From: Salinibacterium sp. TMP30
GTDB taxonomy: Bacteria; Actinomycetota; Actinomycetes; Actinomycetales; Microbacteriaceae
DNA length: 64,000 nt
Direction of reading: 5' to 3'
Assembly (NCBI RefSeq): GCF_038397785.1
Contig: NZ_CP151642.1
Span: 1,116,001 to 1,180,000, forward strand
Part shown: in pieces, positions 35,153 through 44,330 of the stretch
Position numbering within the stretch: the first letter of the stretch is position 1
How the letters are laid out: the number at the start of each line of letters is the position of its first letter
Translations under genes and position numbers: made by a program
Notes under the pieces: generated by a model
Told to the model about the DNA's origin: nothing
What the model saw: only the letters and a program-made list of their open reading frames with translations
Database searches by the model: none

Positions 35153-35200
35153 GCACTGATGCACTGATGCACTGATGCACTGATGCACTGATGCACTGAC
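35153..35200 (+). repeat. Six copies of an 8-bp tandem repeat upstream of aceA
   Basis: GCACTGAT is repeated five times without change (35153-35192), and the sixth copy ends in C (GCACTGAC, 35193-35200). It lies between ramB and aceA, ending 10 bases before the aceA ribosome-binding site. Eight is not a multiple of three and the tract is not coding. Such tracts can gain or lose units by slippage. Confidence 0.95.
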
Positions 35201-35221
35201 GAACCGACCGAGGAGAACACC

Positions 35222-36523
35222 ATGACGAACAGCCGCCCAGGCGACCAGCTTCAGACCGCAGCCGAACTCGAAACCGAGTGGAAGACGGATGCCCGCTGGA
35301 ACGGTATCGACCGCGACTTCAGCGCCGAAGACGTCATCGCCCTCCGCGGAAGCGTCCGAGAAGACCACACCCTCGCACGTCGCGGAGCCGAGAACCTCTG
35401 GAACCTCATCCAACGTGACGACACAGAATGGGTTGCCGCGCTCGGCGCACTCACGGGCAATCAGGCGGTGCAGCAGGTTCGGGCAGGACTCGAAGCGATC
35501 TACCTGAGTGGATGGCAGGTTGCCGCCGACGCCAACCTCTCCGGTCAGACCTACCCCGACCAAAGCCTTTACCCGGTAAACAGTGTTCCTGCGGTGGTTC
35601 GCCGCATCAACAACGCACTCCTGCGGGCCGACCAGATCGAAACCGCGGAGTTCGGTGCACCCGCCACTGATTGGATGGCACCGATCGTCGCGGATGCTGA
35701 GGCCGGTTTTGGTGGGCCGCTCAACGCTTACGAACTTATGTCATCGATGATCGAGGCCGGAGCTGCCGGAGTTCACTGGGAAGACCAGCTCGCCTCAGAA
35801 AAGAAGTGTGGCCACATGGGCGGCAAAGTGCTGATCCCTACCGCTCAGCACGTTCGCACTCTCAATGCGGCACGACTTGCTGCCGACGTTGCTGGGGTTT
35901 CAAGCATCATCATCGCTCGCACCGACTCGCTCGCTGCCGACCTCATCACCAACGATGTGGATGACCGAGACAAGCCATTCCTCACCGGCGAGCGAACAAG
36001 TGATGGTTTCTATCGCACGACCCCGGGCATTGAGACCGTTCTCAGTCGCGGCCACGCCTACGCGCCCTACGCAGATCTGCTGTGGGTGGAGAGCGCAAAG
36101 CCAGACCTAGAGTTGGCACGGACCTTTGCGGAGAGCATCCACCAGGAGTTCCCGGGCAAGAAACTTGCCTACAACTGCTCGCCATCGTTCAACTGGAAGC
36201 GTCACCTCGACGATGCCCAGATCGCGACGTTCCAGCGCGAGCTTGCCGCAATGGGTTATGCCTTCCAGTTCATCACCCTCGCCGGATTCCACGCCCTTAA
36301 CCACTCGATGTACACCCTTGCCAAGGGCTACAGCGAGCGTCACATGAGTGCCTATGTGGAACTGCAAGAGGCAGAGTTCGCGTCAGAAAAAGACGGCTAC
36401 ACGGCAACGCGCCACCAGCGCGAGGTCGGAACGGGGTACTTCGATCGCATCGCGACCGCTCTCAACCCCACGAGCGAAACGCTCGCACTGGTCGGAAGCA
36501 CCGAAACCGCTCAGTTTCACTAA
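35222..36523 (+). CDS. aceA: Isocitrate lyase
   Basis: 433 residues, first enzyme of the glyoxylate shunt (isocitrate to glyoxylate plus succinate). The signature [14 protein letters not shown] (near residue 192) carries the catalytic cysteine; IIARTDS and [12 protein letters not shown] supply other active-site groups. An AGGAGA lies 5 bases before the ATG. ramB is divergent and aceB follows 58 bases downstream with its own AAGGA site. Confidence 0.97.
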   Translation: MTNSRPGDQLQTAAELETEWKTDARWNGIDRDFSAEDVIALRGSVREDHTLARRGAENLWNLIQRDDTEWVAALGALTGNQAVQQVRAGLEAIYLSGWQVAADANLSGQTYPDQSLYPVNSVPAVVRRINNALLRADQIETAEFGAPATDWMAPIVADAEAGFGGPLNAYELMSSMIEAGAAGVHWEDQLASEKKCGHMGGKVLIPTAQHVRTLNAARLAADVAGVSSIIIARTDSLAADLITNDVDDRDKPFLTGERTSDGFYRTTPGIETVLSRGHAYAPYADLLWVESAKPDLELARTFAESIHQEFPGKKLAYNCSPSFNWKRHLDDAQIATFQRELAAMGYAFQFITLAGFHALNHSMYTLAKGYSERHMSAYVELQEAEFASEKDGYTATRHQREVGTGYFDRIATALNPTSETLALVGSTETAQFH

Positions 36524-36581
36524 ACCAGCCGAACCCATCCTCACGTCGCTTAACACACCAACAATTTTCTAAGGACATCTA

Positions 36582-38201
36582 ATGACTACTCGCAGAATGG
36601 AACCGATCGCTGAATCGCAGGACCGATTTAGTGAGATCCTCACACCGGAAGCGCTGCACTTTCTTACTCGACTGCACGACCAGTTCGCCGGGCGTCGGCA
36701 CGACCGCCTTGCAGCACGCATGGAGTCGCGCAAGCACATAACCAATGGCCGCAACCTGCGCTTTTTGCCCGAGACGGCAGCCATTCGTGAAGACCCCAGC
36801 TGGCGTGTTGCCGGTGCGGGCCCCGGCTTGCATGATCGTCGCGTTGAGATCACGGGTCCAACGGACCGCAAGATGACGATTAACGCCATGAACTCGGGTG
36901 CCAAGGTGTGGCTCGCCGATCAAGAGGACGCCACGAGCCCGACGTGGCAGAACGTAATCGGTGGGCAGGTCAACCTCCACGATGCGATCCGCCGACAGAT
37001 CGACTTCACGACTCCCGAGGGCAAAAGCTACGCGCTGGGGGAGGAAACTCCGACGATCGTGATGCGCCCACGAGGATGGCACCTGGTAGAAAAGCACCTG
37101 CGGTACACCGACCGTGCTGGGCTGCGCACACCGGCTTCCGGTTCGCTCGTTGATTTCGGGCTCTACATATTCCATAACGCGCACGAACTGATCGAGCGCG
37201 GCAGTGGTCCGTACTTCTACATCGCCAAAATTGAGAATCATCTTGAAGCGCGACTGTGGGATGACGTGTTCACGTTCGCAGAGAACGCCCTCAACATTCA
37301 GCACGGTACCATCCGCGCGACAGTGCTGATCGAGACTATTCCTGCTGCGTTCGAGATGGATGAGATCTTGTACGAGCTGCGGGAACACTGCGCTGGGCTC
37401 AATGCCGGCCGCTGGGATTACATCTTCTCGATCATTAAGAACTTCCGCGGGCGTGGAGCGAATTTCGTTCTTCCTGATCGTGCTGCCATTACCATGACAG
37501 TGCCGTTCATGCGGGCGTACACCGAGCTGCTGGTGGCAACCTGCCACAAGCGGGGAGCGCATGCCATTGGAGGCATGAGTGCGTTCATTCCGAACCGTCG
37601 GGACCCCGAGGTGACCGCTCGAGCGTTGGATGCGGTAACCCGGGACAAGCGCCGAGAAGCCACCGACGGCTTCGATGGCACCTGGGTTGCGCATCCCGAT
37701 CTCATCGACACAGCTCGTGCAGAGTTCGACGCAGTGTTAGGGGAGCGACCCAATCAGGTTGACCGTTTACGTGATGACGTGCACGTGACTGCGGAAGATC
37801 TGCTCAACTTGCGCATTGACGGTTCAGTGACGGATGCTGGAGTGCGGTCGAACGTCTCCATTGCCGTGCGCTACATCGAAAGCTGGTTGCGCGGTGTCGG
37901 AGCCGCAGCAATCGACAACCTCATGGAAGATGCGGCAACTGCCGAGATCAGCCGAAGCCAGCTGTGGCAGTGGATGCACCAGTGCGTTGTCACTGCTGAG
38001 GGTACGGCCATCACGCACCGTCGTATCGAGGCCGAGCTCGACGAGGTACTCGCCGGGGTTGTGCGCACTGACGGCGATCGTTTCGACGATGCTGCCGCAG
38101 TGTTCCGCGAAGTGACGCTCGAGGAGGAATTCCCCACATTCCTCACCCTGAGTGCTTACAGCAGCTATCTCGTTGAGCAACAGCAAGAAAACGCCGCCTG
38201 A
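36582..38201 (+). CDS. aceB: Malate synthase A
   Basis: 539 residues. Condenses glyoxylate and acetyl-CoA to malate. Visible family blocks are [34 protein letters not shown] in two pieces (about 85-120), the RPRGWHL segment, [15 protein letters not shown] with the metal-binding glutamate, GRWDYIFS with the aspartate, and the C-terminal [17 protein letters not shown] with the catalytic aspartate. The length fits the A isoform, not the 720-residue G form usual in mycobacteria. Confidence 0.97.
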   Translation: MTTRRMEPIAESQDRFSEILTPEALHFLTRLHDQFAGRRHDRLAARMESRKHITNGRNLRFLPETAAIREDPSWRVAGAGPGLHDRRVEITGPTDRKMTINAMNSGAKVWLADQEDATSPTWQNVIGGQVNLHDAIRRQIDFTTPEGKSYALGEETPTIVMRPRGWHLVEKHLRYTDRAGLRTPASGSLVDFGLYIFHNAHELIERGSGPYFYIAKIENHLEARLWDDVFTFAENALNIQHGTIRATVLIETIPAAFEMDEILYELREHCAGLNAGRWDYIFSIIKNFRGRGANFVLPDRAAITMTVPFMRAYTELLVATCHKRGAHAIGGMSAFIPNRRDPEVTARALDAVTRDKRREATDGFDGTWVAHPDLIDTARAEFDAVLGERPNQVDRLRDDVHVTAEDLLNLRIDGSVTDAGVRSNVSIAVRYIESWLRGVGAAAIDNLMEDAATAEISRSQLWQWMHQCVVTAEGTAITHRRIEAELDEVLAGVVRTDGDRFDDAAAVFREVTLEEEFPTFLTLSAYSSYLVEQQQENAA

Positions 38202-38212
38202 CGACACTGCGG

Positions 38213-38269
38213 GCTAACCGGTCATAATGTTGGCGCTTGATCAGCGTCGATCAGGTGCCAGCGGTTAGC
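38213..38269 (+). terminator. Nested stem-loop after aceB
   Basis: Outer GCTAACCG (38213-38220)/CGGTTAGC (38262-38269), middle TGGC/GCCA (38231-38234 with 38257-38260) and inner TGATC/GATCA (38238-38242 with 38249-38253) stack on one axis. No T-run follows. Probably the 3' end of the aceA-aceB transcript. The remainder of the 163-base gap shows nothing. Confidence 0.45.
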
Positions 38270-38364
38270 TCGCAGCGTTATGCCACGGACCAGGACGCTG
38301 CGAACTACGACGCCACGAACCAATCCAGTGCGGCAGCGTCGGCGGTGCAGGGCAGACTAGTGAC

Positions 38365-40041
38365 GTGTTCATAGTCCTCTCTCGCGTTGGCGCCCAAGTG
38401 ATGGCAACGCGTGTGACCTCTGAGGGCGTCCATGTCTCGGAACACGCCGTGAACGGTCTGCCGCGGTTTGTCGCCGAACACGAGCCAGAGCATCCACGCT
38501 GGGTGTGGCACGATACCGCTGAGTGGTATCCCGAACTGCTGAGATCGCGGGTTCGAATTCAGCGCTGTTTTGACCTACGACTGTGCCACACGATTTTGCG
38601 CAACTCCGCGCTGAGTCAGTCTTCTGAGTTAGCCCAGTCCGAAGCTGGGGCGTGGGATGCGCTCGGATCGGGATTACTTTCGCCACTCGAGGGGCGGCCC
38701 ACCCCTGCCCACTCCACACTGTTCGATTTTGAGCAACCACACGTTCGCCCTGCGGTCGACCCTTTAGAGGTACTGGCCGAGTTTGAGCGTCAGCGGGTTG
38801 CACTGGCACAGTCTGCCGATTCCTCTCGCCTTGCGCGACTGCTCGCAGCGGAATCGGTTGGTGCCCTCATCGCTGCAGAGATGCGTTTCGCCGGTTTGCC
38901 GTGGAGCGTCACCGCACACGACGTGATCCTCACGGAGATGCTCGGTTCGCGACCGACGGTCGAGGGCGATCGACCGAGCAAACTCCAGTACCTGGCTGAG
39001 CAAATCCGCTCTCTCCTTGACGCCCCACAGCTCAACCCCGATTCGCCGAACGACCTACTCCGGGCCCTTAATGTGGCCGGAATTCAGACCAGCTCAACGC
39101 GTGCCTGGGAGCTAAAGCAACTGAAACATCCGGCAATCGAGCCACTGTTGGAATTCAAGAAACTGTCCCGCTTGCTTGCCGCTAACGGCTGGAACTGGCT
39201 CGACGCATGGGTGCATGATGGCCGGTTTCGCCCCGATTACGTTCCGGGTGGAGTGGTCACCGGGCGGTGGGCAACCAGCGGGGGAGGCGCACTTCAGCTA
39301 CCTCATCTGATTCGTGGTGCTGTGATTCCCGATTCAGGCTGGAAGTTAGTTGTAGCTGATGCGTCACAACTTGAGCCGCGCATTCTCGCCGCCATGTCTG
39401 CAGACCGAGGCATGGTTGAGGCTGGAGCATCTGGAGACCTCTACGAAGGAATCGTTGCCAGTGGCGCCGTTGAAACGCGTGCTCAAGCCAAGCTCGCAAT
39501 GCTGGGTGCGATGTATGGGGCAACAACCGGCGAGAGTGGCAGGCTCATGCCGAAGCTTGCTCGCGCCTACCCGCGGGCGATCCGGATGGTGGAGGATGCT
39601 GCGAGAGCGGGGGAGCGCGGAGAAGTTGTCTCCACCCAGCTTGGTCGAAGCTCACCACGAGGCGCCGACATAGGCACGTACGACGAGTCACTGACTCCGG
39701 CGCAGCGGTCCGCGGCGCGGGAGCGGGGCCGCTCGTGGGGCCGGTTCACCCGCAACTTCATTGTGCAGGGCACGGCGGCAGAGTGGGCATTGTGTTGGAT
39801 GGCAAGCATCCGGATTCGATTGGATGCATTCGCCGATGGCACGTGGTTCACCGACTCGGCACACCTCGTTTTCTTCCTGCACGATGAAGTGGTTATTCAT
39901 GCCCCGGTGGAATCCGCCGACGCCGTGGCTGCGCTCGTGGCTGAGGCTGCTCAAGAAGCTGGGCGCCTGTTGTTTGGTGCGCTGCCGGTAACGTTCCCGC
40001 TTACCCTCGCGGTGGTCGATCGCTACGACGCAGCCAAATAG
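38365..40041 (+). CDS. Bifunctional 3'-5' exonuclease/DNA polymerase (family A, no 5' nuclease)
   Basis: 558 residues, GTG start. The C-terminal polymerase has motif A as VVADASQLEPRILA, motif B as AKLAMLGAMYGATTGESG and motif C as FFLHDEVVIHA, so the catalytic aspartates are present though motif A differs from the usual DYSQIELR. The N-terminal part is a weak DnaQ-like exonuclease domain. Actinobacteria carry this as a second PolA-like enzyme. Its last 99 bases occur again at 53846-53944, marking a probable island insertion point. Confidence 0.92.
   Translation: MFIVLSRVGAQVMATRVTSEGVHVSEHAVNGLPRFVAEHEPEHPRWVWHDTAEWYPELLRSRVRIQRCFDLRLCHTILRNSALSQSSELAQSEAGAWDALGSGLLSPLEGRPTPAHSTLFDFEQPHVRPAVDPLEVLAEFERQRVALAQSADSSRLARLLAAESVGALIAAEMRFAGLPWSVTAHDVILTEMLGSRPTVEGDRPSKLQYLAEQIRSLLDAPQLNPDSPNDLLRALNVAGIQTSSTRAWELKQLKHPAIEPLLEFKKLSRLLAANGWNWLDAWVHDGRFRPDYVPGGVVTGRWATSGGGALQLPHLIRGAVIPDSGWKLVVADASQLEPRILAAMSADRGMVEAGASGDLYEGIVASGAVETRAQAKLAMLGAMYGATTGESGRLMPKLARAYPRAIRMVEDAARAGERGEVVSTQLGRSSPRGADIGTYDESLTPAQRSAARERGRSWGRFTRNFIVQGTAAEWALCWMASIRIRLDAFADGTWFTDSAHLVFFLHDEVVIHAPVESADAVAALVAEAAQEAGRLLFGALPVTFPLTLAVVDRYDAAK
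39943..40041 (+). repeat. Left copy of 99-bp direct repeat (polymerase 3' end)
   Basis: This is the last 33 codons, including the stop, of the DNA polymerase gene (EAAQEAGRLLFGALPVTF and on). It matches 53846-53944 without gaps, with 10 mismatches by my base-by-base alignment. Confidence 0.9.
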
Positions 40042-40134
40042 TGCCTTCTCGTGATGCCCAGTGTGCGATATTGCATCTTTGCTGGGTTCGCTTCGCATTT
40101 TAGGCTCCCATTTTCAATGCACAGAGTCGGCATG

Positions 40135-40920
40135 TCAGTCCCGAGACAGGAGGGCAGAGATCACTTCAGCTCCAGCGACATCCACTATTCGACGTGACGC
40201 CAGTTCGCTACGCAGCACATCCTGATCTACAATCGCGTCAACGATCGACTGATGTGACGCGACGACTCCGGCGGTGAGTTCGTGAGGGATGAGATTGAGT
40301 GCGTGCCTCACGCGCAATGCTGACTCGATTGGGCCTGCTAGCTGGCCAACAATCTGGTTGCCTCCGGCTTCGAGAAGTCCGCGATGGAATTCGACGTCAG
40401 CGTCCGTGAATGCATTCCAATCTGATCGCGCTACGGCAACTGCCATAGCGTCCACCGCAGTTTGGAGCTTGTGGAGATGAGCTGGCGTCGTCGCCCGTGC
40501 CGCGTGGCGGGCAGCAAGCGGCTCAATAGCGCCACGCAAATCAAGGAGTTCTCGGAGCTGTTTTGCGGATTCGATTCCTCCAGCCCGCCACCGGATGACA
40601 TCGGGGTCGAGCAAATCCCATTCACTGACCGGACGCACGCGGGTACCCGTGCGGGGCCTCGCAATTACAAGACCTTTCGACTGGAGTACTCGGAGGGCCT
40701 CCCGCACCAATGCTCTTGATGTTTTCGATTCAATAGCTATTGATTCCGGAACGAGCTGCGCACCTATCGGAATTCGTCCAGCACCAATCGCTTCGCCGAC
40801 TCCTTCAATCACTTGCCCGTGAAGGCCCCGAAACGACCGCAATACTGAACTGTTCGAATCGAGTTTCCGGTGGATGGTTCCATGCTCACCAACTTGCTGG
40901 CTTTCAATGAAAGGGATCAA
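40135..40920 (-). CDS. FadR/GntR regulator, DgoR-like
   Basis: 261 residues. Winged helix at about 40-105 with IESKTSRALVREALRVLQSKGLVIARPRTGTRV, then WDLLDPDVIRW, a segment also typical of the galactonate repressor DgoR. The C-terminal FCD domain has DVEFHRGLLEAGGN and ASHQSIVDAI with the D/H metal ligands that bind carboxylate effectors. It closes a six-gene minus-strand cluster for alpha-galactoside uptake and hydrolysis and probably responds to galactonate or a related sugar acid. Confidence 0.9.
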   Translation of the reverse strand: MIPFIESQQVGEHGTIHRKLDSNSSVLRSFRGLHGQVIEGVGEAIGAGRIPIGAQLVPESIAIESKTSRALVREALRVLQSKGLVIARPRTGTRVRPVSEWDLLDPDVIRWRAGGIESAKQLRELLDLRGAIEPLAARHAARATTPAHLHKLQTAVDAMAVAVARSDWNAFTDADVEFHRGLLEAGGNQIVGQLAGPIESALRVRHALNLIPHELTAGVVASHQSIVDAIVDQDVLRSELASRRIVDVAGAEVISALLSRD

Positions 40921-40996
40921 TGGTGCTCCGATATCTTCGCTGTTCAGTTGAGCCTAACAAGGCGGATACTACCTCGGGCTTGACCCCGCCACGTGA

Positions 40997-41899
40997 TCAC
41001 CCTTTGATCGCACCCGCGCTCAGCCCGGAAACGAAGGACTTCTGAGCGAATACGTAAAGGAGCACGATGGGAATCATCGAGAGTACTGATGCCGCAATCA
41101 GCAGGTGAGTCACGGGAATTGCTGGGAACGTGCGCAGAGAGTTAATGAACAGCGGGTATGTCTTTTCGTCTAGAAGATACGTCAACGGGAGCAGTAGTTG
41201 TGTCCAGCTTGAGAGGAAGAGCCAGATCATGAGTCCTGCGATACCTGGTCGCAGAATTGGCAATACGATCGAGCGAAAGGCTCGAATCTCTGAGGCGCCG
41301 TCAATTCTTGCGGCTTCGATGAGTTCGTCTGCGACAGCGGTTTGAATGAATTGCCGCATCCAGAAGATTCCGAACGCTGGGGCTAGCTGCGGCAGGATCA
41401 CCGCGAGGAGGGTATTGAGGAGGCCGAGATTGCTGATAATTACATAGTTTGTCGTCAAAGACACCATGAATGGAATCATCATGGAGGCCAAGACCAACTT
41501 GAACAAGACGTCCCTTCCTCGGAAGTGAAGCTTGGCGAAGGCGTAGCCCGCAAGAGTCGCTACATATGCGCCGACAACGGTCACCACGAGGGAGACGATC
41601 ATGCTGTTCCGGAATGACGGCCAGAACTCAGAATTAGCGAGTACTAGAGCGTAGTTCTCCCAGGTGAAGATGTCGGGGAATAGCTTCTGTTCGGCGTTAA
41701 GGATGTCTTCCTTCGGCACGAACGACGTACTGATCAGCCAGTAGATCGGGAACACCGTTAGGATTGCCCCCACCCAAAGCCACCCATTGTTCACAAGTGA
41801 AAGAATTCGACGTCGAAGTTTGTGCCGTGACCAACCAGGGGGAGTTGCGGTGGCGCGACGGGGCGTTTTGTCTTGTGCGATATGGCGGGTCTCAGTCAT
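40997..41899 (-). CDS. CUT1 sugar ABC transporter permease, MalG type
   Basis: 300 residues with six membrane helices after a basic N-terminus. The EAA coupling loop is EAARIDGASEIRAFRSIVLPILRPG. The C-terminal end FAQKSFVSGLSAGAIKG is typical of MalG-family permeases. The start overlaps the MalF-type gene by 8 bases. No ATPase is encoded nearby, so it must use a shared MsiK/UgpC-type ATPase elsewhere in the genome, as is normal in actinobacteria. Confidence 0.93.
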   Translation of the reverse strand: MTETRHIAQDKTPRRATATPPGWSRHKLRRRILSLVNNGWLWVGAILTVFPIYWLISTSFVPKEDILNAEQKLFPDIFTWENYALVLANSEFWPSFRNSMIVSLVVTVVGAYVATLAGYAFAKLHFRGRDVLFKLVLASMMIPFMVSLTTNYVIISNLGLLNTLLAVILPQLAPAFGIFWMRQFIQTAVADELIEAARIDGASEIRAFRSIVLPILRPGIAGLMIWLFLSSWTQLLLPLTYLLDEKTYPLFINSLRTFPAIPVTHLLIAASVLSMIPIVLLYVFAQKSFVSGLSAGAIKG

Positions 41900-42788
41900 T
41901 TCGAGTCACTCTCAGCTGGATGATCGTGATGATCAGAACGATGATCGCCACGGTGTAAGCAATTGCAGAGGCGTATCCCAAATTAAAGAACACAAACCCC
42001 TGCCTAAACATGTAGGTTCCGAGCATCAACCCCGCTTGGTTGGGCCCTGCCTCTGGCCCAAAAAGGACGTAAGGCTCGTCGAAGAGGTTGAACGTTCCGA
42101 TACTTGACATCACGGCGGTAAAAATCAGAGTGGGCTTAGACATGGGAACGACGATGTGCCAGAAGAGTTGCCACGCATTAACGCCATCCACTTTGGCGGA
42201 TTCGAGAACTTCTGTCGGAAGCGTTTGCAACGCAGCTAAGTGAATGGTCATGTTGTATCCCAGCCATCTCCAAATAATTACCACCGATAGCACCGGCAGA
42301 GCAACGTTCGGATCGTTCCTTAGGTCGATTGCGGGAAGTCCGATTGCCTGGAGAAAGATGTTCGGTAGTCCGAAGACAGGGTCAAGAAGTAGAAGAAAGA
42401 GGACACCAACGACGACGAGCGGGGGGAGCACTGGCAGGAAGAACAGTGTCCGAAGCAAGCTCTTTGCGCGTGTTGCCCTGAGGTTCAGTAGGTGCGCGAG
42501 GAGGAGCGCTCCAAAGCTGAGTATGGGTACGGTAACGATCCAGACGACCAATGTATGCCCGAGAGCAGAGAGAAAGTCTGCGTCGGCGAAAAGGGCGGCG
42601 TAGTTCGAGAGACCGACGAATTGACCGCCTGATGCTCCCTTCCAGTTTGTTAACGATATGCCAAACGAGCCGATCGTCGCGCCCAACTGGAAGACGAGGA
42701 AAACGAGCAAGAAGGGTGCGATGAAAAGATACCCAATTTTATGGGTTCGTGATCGGGCCCGCTTCGGGCGTATTGCAGTCGTCATCAT
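41892..42788 (-). CDS. CUT1 sugar ABC transporter permease, MalF type
   Basis: 298 residues, six helices, first at about 17-40 (IGYLFIAPFLLVFLVFQLG). The EAA-like loop is ESAKVDGVNAWQLFWHIVVPMSKP. It lies 96 bases after the binding-protein gene, separated by a strong hairpin, and overlaps the second permease. Confidence 0.93.
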   Translation of the reverse strand: MMTTAIRPKRARSRTHKIGYLFIAPFLLVFLVFQLGATIGSFGISLTNWKGASGGQFVGLSNYAALFADADFLSALGHTLVVWIVTVPILSFGALLLAHLLNLRATRAKSLLRTLFFLPVLPPLVVVGVLFLLLLDPVFGLPNIFLQAIGLPAIDLRNDPNVALPVLSVVIIWRWLGYNMTIHLAALQTLPTEVLESAKVDGVNAWQLFWHIVVPMSKPTLIFTAVMSSIGTFNLFDEPYVLFGPEAGPNQAGLMLGTYMFRQGFVFFNLGYASAIAYTVAIIVLIITIIQLRVTRND

Positions 42789-42829
42789 TGTCTTTCTTCT
42801 CTTCGGTTTCGAGAATCGTATAGTGGATA

Positions 42830-42869
42830 CCCAGCCGCGGTGCGGGTTCTGGCTCGCACCGCGGCTGGG
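42830..42869 (-). promoter_or_regulatory. Strong intra-operon hairpin between binding-protein and permease genes
   Basis: CCCAGCCGCGGTGCG (42830-42844) pairs perfectly over 15 bases with CGCACCGCGGCTGGG (42855-42869), loop of 10. No T-run. It stands between the sugar-binding protein stop and the MalF-type permease start and probably protects the binding-protein mRNA end or partly stops transcription. Confidence 0.75.
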
Positions 42870-42884
42870 CGCTCCGACTACTGC

Positions 42885-44282
42885 TTACTGAGCTTGCTTG
42901 GTCTCGTTCGCAACTGTCTCGAGGAGCGACGAAGAATCACCTTCGCCGGCCAGGAAGTCTCGAACATTCTGTTTGAACGAGCTTTCCAGCTGGTTTGTCT
43001 TGATGTTTTCGTTGAACTGCGGAGCTTCTCGTGCAGAATCAATCACGATTTGCAGGAACGGCTGACCACCGAAGTAGTCGTCTCCTGCAGTGAAGCGGGG
43101 GTCTTCCGCCGCGGGGAGGAATAGGTTCTCTACGAGGCCTCCTGTTTCGTAGTTTGTCCAGCGTGAATCGACGCGGAGTAGCCAGAACTCGAGGAATTTC
43201 CACGCGGCTTCCGGGTTCGTCGATTGGGCCGGGATTGCTAAACTGGTGCCGCCTCGAATCGCACCGCGCGTGCCGCCTTCATCGAATGCCGGGAGTGGCA
43301 TTACGCCCCATTTTCCTGACATGTCTGCGAGCGAGCCCTTGAGCCCAAACGAGACCGAAGCCTGCTGGAGGATCGTTGCGACCTCGTCATTCTCGAACGC
43401 AACCTTCTCGGCTTGCCCGGAAGCTACGTCATTGAGCGTGATGCCGGCTTCGCGGAACTCGCGAATCAAATCCAGCGCGCGTTCACCTTCGGGTGAAGCA
43501 AGCGCAGGTTCCCCGTCCTCGTTGAAGTACTGTCCTCCCTGCTCGTTCAGCATCATGTTGAAGTCACTCATTACGTGTCCAGCGATACCGTTGTCATTTG
43601 CGATAGGAAGAGACATGAGCATCTTGGTTTTACCACCGGACGCTTCATCGATCTTCTCGCCGGCGGCGATGTAGTCGTCCCAGGTTTCGATGGAGCTTGG
43701 GTCGATGCCGTATTCGTCGAACAAGTCTGTGCGATATACAAGCACTCCAGCATCAGCTTCCCACGGAACTGCCTGCTGGTTCCCCGCTGGTGTCGTAATT
43801 TTGTCCCATTTGAATTCGGGGAACGTATCCTTGTATGGAGCAAGGCACTCAGAGAGGTCGAGGAGTGGGAGGTCGTAGAAGCGGGGAGCGTCACGATCTT
43901 GAACCATTGACATATCGGGAGCGCCTGAGCCGCCCGCAAGCGAAGTGGCAAGTTTCGTGTGCGTATCACTGGTGTTAAAGTCAGTGAACTCCACGTTGAT
44001 GTTTGGGTAGATCTCGTGGAAGTCATCGAGTACTGCCTGTGGCACGATGTTGTACCAGCCCCAGAATTTCAGATCGGCGGTGATGCTTTCATCCTTGACA
44101 AGGTCGGCGACGCCTGTGGGGTCGGCGTTTTGGCTAGCGCAGAATTCCGCAGGAACTTGCGCGCTGCCATCGCCTCCCGATGCGGTGTTCGGACCGCCTT
44201 GGCCGACGCAGCCCGCTAGCCCGAGAGCCAGCACACTCGCGACGGCGACTGCCGTGGTTGTGCGTTGTGTTGCATTCTTCAT
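42885..44282 (-). CDS. Sugar ABC transporter substrate-binding lipoprotein (CUT1)
   Basis: 465 residues with lipobox GLAGC (C25). Family 1 binding-protein features: ITADLKFWGWYN near residue 70, LATSLAGGSGAPDMSMVQD, VPWEADAGVLVYRTDLFDEYGI, and IPAQSTNPEAAWKFLEFWL. The operon adds two permeases and two GH36-like enzymes, so an alpha-galactoside is the likely ligand. An AAGGAGATG site precedes the ATG. Confidence 0.93.
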   Translation of the reverse strand: MKNATQRTTTAVAVASVLALGLAGCVGQGGPNTASGGDGSAQVPAEFCASQNADPTGVADLVKDESITADLKFWGWYNIVPQAVLDDFHEIYPNINVEFTDFNTSDTHTKLATSLAGGSGAPDMSMVQDRDAPRFYDLPLLDLSECLAPYKDTFPEFKWDKITTPAGNQQAVPWEADAGVLVYRTDLFDEYGIDPSSIETWDDYIAAGEKIDEASGGKTKMLMSLPIANDNGIAGHVMSDFNMMLNEQGGQYFNEDGEPALASPEGERALDLIREFREAGITLNDVASGQAEKVAFENDEVATILQQASVSFGLKGSLADMSGKWGVMPLPAFDEGGTRGAIRGGTSLAIPAQSTNPEAAWKFLEFWLLRVDSRWTNYETGGLVENLFLPAAEDPRFTAGDDYFGGQPFLQIVIDSAREAPQFNENIKTNQLESSFKQNVRDFLAGEGDSSSLLETVANETKQAQ

Positions 44283-44330
44283 CGATTCATCTCCTTGGTG
44301 TGTATATCTGTGTGCGGTTGGTTTTTGAAC

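Noticed and set aside
35043-35180. N-terminal extension of RamB through the repeat tract
   Set aside because: The open frame extends to 35180, but the ATG at 35042 has a strong ribosome site and matches where the DNA-binding domain begins.
35153-35200. 8-bp repeats as a CRISPR array
   Set aside because: Units abut each other with no spacers and there are no cas genes.
36579-37694. 371-codon minus-strand frame opposite aceB
   Set aside because: Antisense shadow; malate synthase is certain on the other strand.
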